From Lactifluus volemus (Eukaryota; Basidiomycota; Agaricomycetes; Russulales; Russulaceae): a stretch of DNA of 64,000 nucleotides. Positions 21,376 to 32,232 of this stretch are shown here, one piece after another (the stretch's first letter is position 1; the number at the start of each line of letters is the position of its first letter). A program made the translations under genes and the position numbers. Under the pieces are notes generated by a model, which searched no databases, was not told where the DNA came from, and worked only from the letters and a program-made list of their open reading frames with translations. The stretch spans positions 124,001 to 188,000 of the forward strand of contig WTXI01000017.1 in assembly GCA_022376515.1 (NCBI GenBank), in the 5' to 3' direction.

Positions 21376-21850
21376 AGAGACAGGCGACTCACGTCCAACC
21401 AGTGGGACGGAAGGCAAATTGCCTTGGTCCAGTGGGCTTTCCAGCGCTTGATATACTCCTTCAGCCTTTTGGACGTGACGACACCCAAAGGCACCAAATG
21501 AGCGTTAGCAGAGAACGGGTCTGCGGAGAACATTCCGTTCAGCTTTGGATCTGATTAATAACGAAGAGTCACAGGTTTTCGTGAATCGCAGTAGATTTTC
21601 GTATTCAAAGCTTTGGCGATAGCTGAGACATTCACGGTGGTGCACCCGACAAGGACGAGAGTGTTGATGCTCTTGGCGTCGCCTGTCACCTCTTGCTTAG
21701 GAGTGCAAGTGATTCAAATGTTCACAGAACCCTTATCATCCTCGGGAGCAATACCTTGACCAGAGACTAAGCGTTTTGCGAGCTCTGCGCAGGCAGAAAA
21801 TCCCTAGTCAGTGCAATTCGGCGCGCCGAGATGTCCCGAGGAGATGTGAT
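21376..21850 (-). pseudogene. PSO2: Relic of a PSO2/SNM1 DNA cross-link repair nuclease, C-terminal part
   Basis: Read on the minus strand, segments match the C-terminal part of the metallo-beta-lactamase/beta-CASP family: AELAKRLVSG...APEDDKGS, then AIAKALNTKIYCDSRK, then LVPLGVVTS..LKEYIKRW and HWTKAI, in the right order for Pso2. In-frame stops and a one-base gain before the FRPTGW position break the frame. The His/Asp-rich metal-binding N-terminal part is absent. It is a decayed fragment, probably captured with the duplication around the oxygenase genes. The family call rests on recalled conserved blocks. Confidence 0.65.
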
Positions 21851-22744
21851 CACTTCCGCAGGTAGAAACAGCTCGTGTCTGGGTATAGTGCCATGACCGT
21901 TGCGCCGGTAAGGAACTCTTGGTAGGCGCTTATGTTCCGAGTTCTATTTATAGAACGAGGTGTGCTGCGCTTCCTGGCGAGGATCCTTGACAGGAAGAGG
22001 CTCTGAGGCAGACCACGGACACCGTAACACGTTGCGCGCTGCGGCGGTCGTGGACGGACAGGACGTTGCCAATGCGTTCTCGTATGGAAACTATGCGCTG
22101 TACGGGACGCCTGTCGAGGGAGTATATGGTGCAAATCTTCCACGACTGGCTGAAGGCGGTCGATCAGACCAACATCATGGGCATCGCCGCGCGGCCCTCG
22201 CCGGAGGTTTCAAGTTACCTTGCTTGTACTTGCAAGGTGAAGTACTCCATATGGCTCTTCCGACAAGGCTGTTCAGGAGCTTCCGACAGACGCCTAAGAA
22301 TTTGATCAACGATAGAATGATCTGGAATTGGACAATTTCAATATCGACTATGCTGAGAAGGACAGATATAACTTAGCTTGGTTGGGGCGTTGGTGTTAAG
22401 ACGTAAAGTAACTTATACATAATTGATAACGCTGAAGCAACACTAACCGCCTGACTCATTCATATCGCTGCAACGTTTCTGTGTCTGATCGTTCTAACCG
22501 TTCGTCTTCGAAGCTTCAAACATTGAGCATCCGAAACTTCGTGACAACACGACGTAAATGTGAAATAACGAGAGCCCGCCTGATGGGGGGTGGCTGTAGT
22601 AACGGGGTTTGCGAGTCGCCCGATTAGAGTTTCACTCATTTGGATTCGATGATTGGAACTTTCTTTAGCCTTTGAACCCGGACAGGCGTGTATACGACAG
22701 AAGGCGATCAACACTGACTACTATGTCAGATTGTCAACCGCCAC
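21851..22744. other. No supported gene
   Basis: Overlapping short frames on both strands around 21960-22380 have no recognised domain. They may be further decayed gene fragments. Confidence 0.35.
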
Positions 22745-22915
22745 TGCCAGAGAAGCTCGCTTTTATAGGCCCTGACTCGGAGCCTCCGGCCTAGCAGTAT
22801 CCGCTTCAAGTTCCTCGGAATCTCTCCGGCTGAGCTCCGCGCGTGGTACATTTACAACATTGTCGCGGCCCGAAACTGCGAGGAGGAGCACGAATGAGTA
22901 TAACTGGAGATTTTT
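22745..22915. repeat. Low-copy local repeat, unit 2 (truncated)
   Basis: Matches the second half of 18500-18910, including the CCCTGACTCGGAGCCTCCGG block and a GAGCTCCGCGCGTGGT block. Confidence 0.6.
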
Positions 22916-23393
22916 CGACCGCATAACAAGCAAAGGTGACAACGTGATCCAACATGTTTTCGAACGAACGTAATGGGCTTAGAAATTCTCTATAAGGGAA
23001 TGCCTTAGAATGATGTTTTTTAGACCCATTTGTAAACGCTTCATGCGCTGGCGCCGGCGCTTATTGTAGCCTGAGATTCGGAAAGAATCGGCTAGTAACT
23101 TGGCCGTCTTCTATTGCGATTGCCAGTAGCTTTGTATTTGCGACACCAATACAAAGAACCTAAGCACCAACTACTAGTAGAAACTCATTCTCTGGCCACT
23201 CCATGTCATTCTTCAGTGAAGCTTCAGGGCGCTTATATTCGTATATCCCCGTGTGGAAGCATGTCCGAGTCACCATATCACCATGCCAGTGACTATGTTA
23301 GCTCAGCGGGGCGCCCGCTTGGGCTAAGCTTATAACCCCTGGGCTGCTGCGGTTACACCCGTGAAGCAACCTTGACCCCTAACTGAACTGCAC
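22916..23393. other. No supported gene; upstream of the P450
   Basis: Probable promoter side of the P450 gene. No repeat or RNA gene seen. Confidence 0.35.
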
Positions 23394-25450
23394 ATGCCTG
23401 ACGACTTTACTCTGAACGCATCGTTCCTCGCAGGAATTTTCATCTTGACCTCTCTCTTTGTCAGCTGGTACAGAAGAGATCCTTTGGTTTGTCCCTTACC
23501 GGCTAGTTCATCCCACCGCTCATCATAACCTTGGGGATCTCTAGCTCGATGGCATTCCTACCATAGGGTTTTCTGACCCAGTCCTCTCATACATCTCCGC
23601 TGCTCGATTTACTCTTGATGGCTTCCGTATGCTCAGAGAGGGATATGAGAAGGTACAGTAACGTGGTCACCTTTCTCTGTCTATCCCGCGCTGACATTGC
23701 CATCAGACAAGACCAGGCTTATTTAAAATTGCCTTCTTCCGCCGATGGGTGGTCCTGGCTTCTGGCCCTGAATTAACTGAAGATATGAGGAGGGCTCCAG
23801 ATAATGTCTTGAGTATGATCGAGCCGGTCTACGAAGTACGCATATCTCGATGTCGATAGGGTTGACTCTTAGTTACCGGAACCCCTCAGGACCTTCAACC
23901 CGAATATACCTTCAAGTTACTGAATCTGGATGATACATACCATATAGATATCATACGCTCGAAATTGACACGAAACGTTGCAAATACTTTCAATCAAGTC
24001 CGTGAAGAGATTGTCATGACCTTCGATGATCTGATCCAGACATGTGACAACCATGGTGAGTTGAAGAATCCCAAAAACTGAAACGGCGATAATTTACCGA
24101 GGGCGTAGAATGGGTCAAGATCCCCATCGTTGAGACTATGCAGCGAGTGGTTTGTGCCGTCTCGAACCGTGTTTTCGTCGGTCCTCCTCTTTGTGCGATG
24201 CTCTGGTTCTTTTGTTCTGTCTGCGCCCTGTGTTGATGCTTTACAGGCCGGAACCGCGACTACCAGGAGTTGAATTTGACCTTTGCGGTTAATGTTGTAA
24301 AATTCGGACTGATCATCAGCATGTTCCCGAAGCCTCTCAGGCCGTGCGTTGCCATATTTGATTGCCTTCTCTTATCCTGAAATGCACCCAGTATTGTATC
24401 CCGTCTGCTATCCAACCTTCCGTCCCAGATTCAACAAGAGATCGAATTCATCAGACCTATGGTCGAAGAACGTTTCGCGAAAATGGAGGAATTTGGCGAG
24501 GATTGGGATAATAAACCCGTTCGTCAAATCGTTTACTGGGTGTTTCTGTTTCTCATACTGCACGGCGGAAGTACAGAATGACATGCTTATGTGGCTCATG
24601 AGCGAAGCCAAAGGAGTAGAGAAGTCCCTTGACGGCTTGGCACGCCGACTACTCCTCGTGAACTTTGCGTCCATTCACACAACCTCTCTCGTGGGTCATA
24701 ATATTGTTCACCCAACACATCGCTAATCATCACATATGCGCAGACGTCAACACAAATACTGTACCGCCTTCTCTCTAACCCAGAATGTATCGAGCCGTTG
24801 CGCGAAGAGGTCGAAGCTGTGGTAGCGGAAGAAGGATGGACGAAAGCTGCAATGGACAAGATGTACAAGATTGACAGTTTCATACGGGAAACCCAGCGGT
24901 TAGATGGCCTAGGTTTATGTTCGTTATATATATCCTTTACCACGTTTCAAGTACTAATCTGCTACACTGTCTCAGTATCCGTCGCTCGTCTCACATTGCA
25001 GCCATTCACGTTTTCGAATGGTGTGACTGTCCCCCCAGGCGTACTCGTCGCTGCCCCAGCTTGCGCCACTCATACAGATGAGGAAGTGTACACCAACCCT
25101 GACAAATTTGAAGGCTTTCGGTTTTCGAAGCTTCGCGGGAGCCGAGTGATGGGGATGCCGTTACGAACAGACACCAAGTAGTATCTATATCACCTGAACA
25201 CCTGCCTTTTGGTCTGGGACGACATGCGTGGTAAGGTTTCTTGTGTGTCTGTCGTTACGTCATACTCATGATCACCATCAGCCCCGGGCGGTTCTTCGCT
25301 GCCACCGAACTCAAGGCATTGCTTGCCCATATGGTTGTGACGTATGATATGAAGTTCGAAGACGGGAAAGGGGCACCGTCAGGGTTATGCATCGCAGGGA
25401 TGCGTGTCCCAGGGCAGACAAATGTGATGTTTAGGAAGCGTCAGGCCTGA
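23394..25450 (+). pseudogene. Cytochrome P450 (basidiomycete family), one-base break (possibly intact in reality)
   Basis: A multi-exon plus-strand gene from ATG 23394 with an N-terminal membrane anchor. Early exons are about 23394-23486, 23545-23652, 23707-23835 and 23890-24055. Later exons encode NRDYQELNLTFAVN, a helix with SIHTTS in the oxygen-activation region, the E-T-Q-R of the ExxR motif (SFIRETQRL) and the heme signature FGLGRHACPGR, whose Cys codon spans the last intron near 25230. All key P450 residues are present. The frame breaks near 25137 in a GGG run; one more G restores it. The substrate is unknown. Its position between two oxygenase genes suggests, but does not prove, a role in oxylipin metabolism. 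Confidence 0.85.
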
Positions 25451-25514
25451 GTAACTTCCGTATCATTGACTTTACTATCTCAGGCTCTATATGATGTGCT
25501 AGTTACGTGCCCCC

Positions 25515-25880
25515 GCGATCCTGTTGCTCTTGAATGAAACTCATCCACTCCTCACTTGACATCTTTGGGAATATCATGACTCGATTTCTGACCAGACGGC
25601 GCCACAATGGTTCCTGTAGACGACTGGTCTATCATACAATGCCCGAGCTACCCTTCCAGTAGGCTGTAGCCCATCATAAGAAGCAGCCATATACACCGGC
25701 GCCAATGCCAAAGAAGCTCGCATTTTATTATCCTGTTGGCCCCGCGGCGAGCCCTCCGACCCTATCCACTCTCCCCCAGAAGGAAAATCTTGCCGAGCAA
25801 ATTCTCTTCTCGCTCGTCAACCCGGCTGAGCTCCGTTCCTAATAGTACCCGCGTGATGCAGAGTGCCAGTGGGGCATAGT
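25515..25880. repeat. Low-copy local repeat, unit 3
   Basis: Aligns with 18500-18910 in the same orientation, including a TGAATGAAAC block, CTCACTTGACATC, GACGACTGGTC and an AAGCTCGC..TTTAT block. Confidence 0.6.
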
Positions 25881-27192
25881 AGTACGTCAGAAGAGCCGAG
25901 AAAACGCTATTCGCACTTTGCCAAAAGTTGCCTCGCTCTGGGCTTACTATATCCATTTGTGCAATTGGGTGAAGGAGTCGACTTGCTGGTCATGTCTGAT
26001 CGCCTGTTAGTGGATTAAGGCGATTCAGAAAAGGGCCGGTGAGTGCAAAAAAAGTTCCCACATATATATTAGTTGAGTTTTGAAGGGATGTTGATAGAAG
26101 CGGGGTCACGATTGTATGATCACATGACGTGTGTACGTGCGGGAAATATATGCCATTCAAGTATCTTTGTCCATAGTTCTTGACGCTGCAACCTCGTGTG
26201 TGGCTTAGTCGATCAAAGTTGCGTCCAAGGTATTTCCCGCGCAACCTATCTGGGACATCCACGTAACGTTTCATCTACAGCAAATCCCGCAGCATACATA
26301 CTCAGCTTCGAGGTGACCCACAATGACTACTAGACTCAACCCAATGACACACCCCCTGGGCTCATTTTCAAATGTTGTAATGTCTGCTGCAAATATTGGC
26401 TTACGAACGGGTGTTTACAAACAATCCAATTTCTTAAATTTCTCAGGGGCAACTTTTCCTTCTTAGATTTCCCAATTTGGATGGAATCGCCTGAGGCAGT
26501 ACCTCATCTTTGTCGGTAGATCTTCACATCAGCAAATAGACGTGGAATAGACGTGGCGCTGATAAGCGGCTCCTTAACCCACTACTTGGCGTCAAACTTG
26601 GAGATATTGCCAAAGCAGGTGGTGTCTCAGGGGTGGTTCGTGATGGGGTTAAATGGACAGAAAAGTCGGTGGGTGGAATACAAGGTCACTTGGTAGAGTC
26701 ACCAGAGTTACTAGTATGGCTCTGCCGTGAAAGCTTTGTCGTCCGAGTCATCTAGAGAGAGACCTCCGCCATTGATATATTTTGATGTGGACTGGATTCC
26801 CGGGAGGTGGGCGAGCCGGCAGCTGACAGTAACAAGCTACCTTGACGGTAACTTGATTAACACATTTATCAGTCAGAGACAGACTTCAAGTTGGTCAACC
26901 TAACAAACGGAACAGTAAATGGTGTTGATATCCAGAAAACACGAAAAGTAAATGTCAACGCGGGATGGATTCGCGTGTCATACGACTATCAGCAGAAGTG
27001 AAACTTGAACATATCAGAAGGGATCAATGAGTATACAAATACAGGAGGTCCAGCGGACAACAAAATTGCGTTTGACATATCACCGGATCTGGTAGAGCGT
27101 AGCCAAGTACGTCAAACCACTTCACCATGGAGTGAGAGAGCACCCTCAAGCGAAGAAGCATATGAAACATAAACATAAAAAACGGACGAAAT
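25881..27192. other. Intergenic, no supported gene
   Basis: About 1.3 kb without a convincing coding region, RNA gene or repeat. Confidence 0.45.
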
Positions 27193-30100
27193 TTACCCCC
27201 TACTCGAGGAAGCCTGTGTTGGGGCAACTTTATACTATTCACATGTTAGCAATGGGTTGCGATCCGGCAAGGCGGAAGTACTCACCTGGAGGAGCATCGT
27301 GTTTGGCCACGCGGTCGGCAGGTATTTTTCATCGAGGTATTCATAGCGGAGCGTGTTCTCCACAGCGACCTTGTAGCGCTTCAGCTTACCCGAATCATGG
27401 GGCTCACGGCTCATGTCATCAAACTCGAACACCGCACGAAGCACTTGGCTCATGATCTTCGTCGTCAGCTCGACGCCGAGAGAACGGGTGACTCCGTCGC
27501 CGGTCAGATAACGGTTCTTCGGCCCCCGATTTGGTTCAACTTTTGTTGGGTTAAGGAACACGTGAGGCTATCAAGAGTAATCCGGTACGTATGAATGCAA
27601 AGAAGTATGTGTAAGGGAGGAATGACTTACGTCAAGGCTAGCCTGTGCAAAGTCAAGGAAGACGCGCTGGCCTTTGGAAACGCTGAGGCTGCCAATCCTC
27701 TGATCGGCCAACGATTTACCTGAACAGATGTCAGAGACTAGCCGAAACACAGGAGAAAAGAAAAGACTTACGATAGACTCCGCGGAAAGGGGGATCAATG
27801 CCTACGAGAGAAATGTCAGTAATCAGCCGGTGTAGTAGAGTGGTCAAAGCCGTACGCATGGCCTCGTAGATGTAACCCTCTAGTGCAGGGTTTTTCGCAT
27901 CGGCGGCCTTGAGTTGGCGCCTGACATCGGGCTGATCGAGGTAAACATTGACAATATTGATTATAGCTATAATGAATCAGTCTATGATCTTTATAAGAGA
28001 CGGTAGCATACTGACATTGGGAAAGCTCAACCGATGCACCAACCAAAAGAGATAGCACATTGTTCGTGGTTTGTTCAATACTAGCTCCGTTCAAATGCAG
28101 GCTTTCCGCGAGAGAGAACTTTTCTTTCTTTGGCTTGCCAGAAAATAGCGATTGAATGGATTCGACGAAGCCTGAGATGGCAAACTGGAACAGTACGTAA
28201 GTACCGAAGAAATGCGTTGAGGAAGCCAAGTCTCCTACCTTGCCAACGCCCAATAAAACATTCGTCCTGATGCGGTGTTGCAGGTCCTTGATATGGTCCT
28301 TCACCCTTGCCTCTAAGTTCATCGCCTGGGATGGGTCGACGTCGAGGAGTAAGAAGCTAGTGCAAATTAGTAGCTGAACTGATGAGTGCAACAAGTAGAA
28401 AGCATACGAGTATATGTCGGTGATCATCCCATAGAGCTGAGACTCGGCGTAATCGCCCGGTGAGTCCTTATCCACTTTTAACGTCAGGCCAGCCTATTGG
28501 TGAGGTACAGCAGATCGTTAGTGACATCAAATTGCATTACCTCAAAGTCACATACCAGCTCTGTCGCGGCCCAGTACAGCGGGACGTAACGCAGCACATC
28601 ACGAACAATGTCCACATAGCGGGTGTTGGTATCGGAGAGCTTGAAAGACTTTGCAACGATCAGTTTGCGGGTCTTCTCATAAAATAGTGCGCAATCTTGT
28701 CAGCCTGTTCTGGCGATGATTGCAACAGACGCAGAACTTCTCGCTGGTCACGCTGGCTATTGGCTTCATTATTCGACGCAAGGAAAAACCTGTCATGAGA
28801 TGGAATCAGGGACCGCACAATACCACCCCTGTCACATCTACATACCCTTCACCTGAGACAACACGCGCAGCCCTTTCGCCATACGGATGAACGAACTGTT
28901 TGCTGCCCAATATTTGCTGTACGTCGTTATATTCTCTCGCACAGACGACTACGGGTGCAGTGCCAGGACGGTCAAAGTTATAGCGATCAGCGGTACCGAG
29001 CCTGCTTAGGAAAACCTTCATCGACTCGGGAGTCTGGAGAGGGTACCATGCGTAAGTGCTATTCTCCGTAAATTCTCCTGGCAGGCCACGGAGAAGGAGC
29101 CGACCAAGCATGCTTCCGTTTCCGGGGCCATCCGAGTCCCGCTTGCTATCCGCGAAGCCCCACGCGGTGAGATTATAGGGGGTGTAGTCCGACGTAAAGA
29201 AGCGATCGCCACGCGTAAGGGCAATGGCATCGCTAAGAATTGCGCGACTTATGGTATACCCTACAAGGAAAGAATTAGTCTCAGCCCAGAGATAACGAGA
29301 GTTGAACATGCCAGGGCAAAGGCCAGCACCATCAACGACGGGCTTAGTTTGCTCAGCTTGTAAACCAACATAAAGCTCGAGGTTGTCAATGTGGGTGTAG
29401 AGACGCTCTGCCGCCTCGGCAATCTCCGGGTCATCATTCCATTCCAGGAAACTTTTATACTCTTGGAAAAAGTGAGATTCAGGTTCAGATTTGATACAAC
29501 TCATTTATACTCACGTCTGAGGCCGAGGAACTAGAAAACCGTTGACGTTAACCTGCGTGCGTGAAGAAGAAAAGATATGGCATACCTTGCGGAAGTCATT
29601 TAGGGAACAAACACCCCAGTTACGGTTGGCTTCGATGCCCATGCATTCAATCACCTTCATAACCGGAGGCGTGCCACGCGCCCCAAAAGTGGCTGCCTCA
29701 TGTGCAGTACTGTAATTTTGTGAGATGACCTCCCGAAGCCGTCTATAAGAGATACGCACGCATCTTTAATGACACGCGCAAGATCGCTATCCTTGAACCT
29801 TCCGTCAGGACCGCGCTCCAAACTGAGATGAAATCAGTAACAGTGCCCAGGGAAAAAGGCTCTATTGATCGGTTACCCACTCTCCAACTTTCCATTGAGA
29901 CAAAGTGTCTTCCTTAGGTAGAATTTTCTCAATGTGTGTCTTGAAGTCTTTAGGTTTAAGCTGTAGGTCAGATAAGTCAGGCAGTTGCGACGCCAGCCTG
30001 AGGACAACCACTTACCTCTTGCAAATTCTCTCCCTTGAAGTATTCAGTCATGTGCCTCGTCACCCATGCCTCATCTGCCTGAGACGTAGTCGCATGCCAC

Positions 30101-31747
30101 CTGTATAAACAATTGAACTTGCGCTCAAAGTTAGAGCTGATGATACAAATGGCATCACAGGTACATACTTCGACACTGCAGGCGTTACCACGACCACGCT
30201 CAAAAAGCTTATGGTCCAAGTCACGTATTTCCTGTTCGCACGTAATCAGCGACGTGCGAGGAACAGAGCATGTCACCTACACCAAAGGGATTCAAACTCC
30301 AAGTGCTACCCCCCCGAACGAGGCCGAGAATGCTGCTAAAGTAATCAGAAAAGATGATGCTTCCAAACCATGAACAGTTGATGAGTCGTGCAATCTGGAA
30401 GATTTTTTCATCTTGTTTCCGAATGATTTCTGGGCGATCGGATTTGTTCAAAGCGATACTGTCAGGGTTTTTGAGGTCACCGTGCTCGTTGATTTCAAGC
30501 AACTTGGTGGCAATGTACTAAGACGAGCCAATCAGCAAGTGAGAGGATATCGAAGGACCAAGAACATACGTTATGATTACGATTGAACAACACAAGCAAG
30601 ACGCAGACAGCAGGTGGCAACAGAAGAAGGCGGCCTTCAGCAAAGCAATCCGGCTTGAGAAGTCCTCGGCCGTTAAACAGGCGGATATCATTCAGGGTCG
30701 CTTCATCATTGCCGTACAGGGGTGCCAGGTCGACATACGATGATGTCTCATTAATATGTTCTTTGTCAAGGTCATTGGACGTGCGGAAAACCCTTTCCGA
30801 AGATGTCAGCTGTAATTTACAACCAAGTCATTTCGATAACCGAATCGGGGGGCTTACGTGTGGATGACAAGCGCCGCAAATGAAAACATCATACTGGAAA
30901 GTCCGGCAGGGTGCCTGACGAACTGGAACACACGTGAGCATGCAGATAAGACCGCAAGGGCAGCTCCAAACCTTTCGGCGCTTCAGTAGGGCTTCAAACA
31001 CTAGATCAGCACTGGGGAGCATGTTGCGGGGTAGGGGGTGCAATTGCTGTACACTGCGGGCATAAGGCCTGCCAGCCTTGCCCAGGTCAGGATCGCCAGG
31101 ATTGTTACAGGCTCCGTCTATGCGTCTGTATGCAAAGTCGGGACCGATGTAGGTCGCGGGAGGATGGGACAAGTCATCATAAACTGGATCAGGATGTGCA
31201 TTGTCAGGTAATGTTAAAAGCGCGTGCAACAAGAGGCGACGGACGGAGTTTGACGAGTATATTCTGAAGCTCGGCCACTTTGTCCTTGAAGGGACCGTTT
31301 GCGTGATGCGAAAGGAACGCGACGACATGCTCGAGCTATATGATATATAATCAAGGAAAGCAGACTGGAAAGAAAGAACCAAAGACTGACAGCCATCTTG
31401 CGGTCATTGATAGAGTTGAGGTGCGTGAACGTATCGATCACAGCCGCCTTGAAGAAAATAATCGATAATTGGTGCTTCAAGATGATGGAACGACTTACGA
31501 ATGCGGAAGTTTCATGGGACGAATCAACGCTCTTCTTGAACTGGGACGATCTAAATAAAGTCGCAAAGAGGAAATGATGGCTTTGCTCACTGCAGCCTGG
31601 AATTCTCTCACTGCAGCCTCATTATCGGAAGAACTAGCCGACTTCAAGTTGAACGTCTTAGGCCAAACAGCACGGTGAGCAAGGACAATGGCAAGGATGG
31701 AAAACAGGACTGACTGTGAATAATTTGGATGATGGTCTGGAGGACAT
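27193..31747 (-). pseudogene. ppo: Fatty acid dioxygenase/P450 fusion, copy B (one base short in exon 16)
   Basis: Paralogue of copy A with the same exon series: 31540-31499, 31447-31391, 31335-31245, 31183-30972, 30922-30858, 30792-30570, 30517-30281, 30231-30169, 30117-30016, 29960-29881, 29822-29760, 29709-29586, 29530-29515, 29461-28846, 28789-28556, 28493-28408, 28356-28239, 28184-28016, 27966-27856, 27801-27772, 27719-27631, 27567-27286, 27213-27193. Exons 2-24 have the same lengths as copy A except exon 16, which is 234 instead of 235 nt because of a T run near 28680. This shifts the P450 half to an early stop. The dioxygenase half keeps YRWH and the distal His region. The P450 thiolate position is again Ser (GDGVTRSLG). 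Exon 1 is diverged and no ATG fits cleanly in frame. Confidence 0.88.
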
Positions 31748-32232
31748 TGTCACCAAGAAGCAAAGTAGAGAGTGAGTGATGGAGCTTGGTGGGGGAAAGA
31801 AACGGCAAGGGAAGGTTCCTTTAAGGGGTTCTGTTCAATTACGGTTGGGTCCAACATAATCGTGACAGCAGATCGCGCCAGTTCTACGCCCGAGGCGAGA
31901 AACGTTCGGCATCACACAATAAATCATTCCTGTCCATTGACAACTTTTCCGAGTGTGACAAAATAGTTAATTGAGTTGAGTTGGTTGTCAGCAAGATATA
32001 ATGGAGATGGTTTAAACCCGGAGGAAAAATAGTTTCAGATGAAGTCGGGCGTATGCGAATCACTAAAGAAAGGAAGAGGCCATGAATGACCTGTCAACAT
32101 TGTCGCCAAATCTGGTCATTCGGACCCATGACACCGTGGATCAACCCCAAATCCAGTCAAACCCGTTAAATGCCATTTCTTTCATGGAATCTGTCATTTT
32201 TTATTTCAGTGTAATCGTATATTAGTCTCCCA
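31748..32232. other. Intergenic between copy B and NAD synthetase
   Basis: Upstream of copy B and downstream of the NAD synthetase stop. No gene or repeat seen. Confidence 0.45.
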
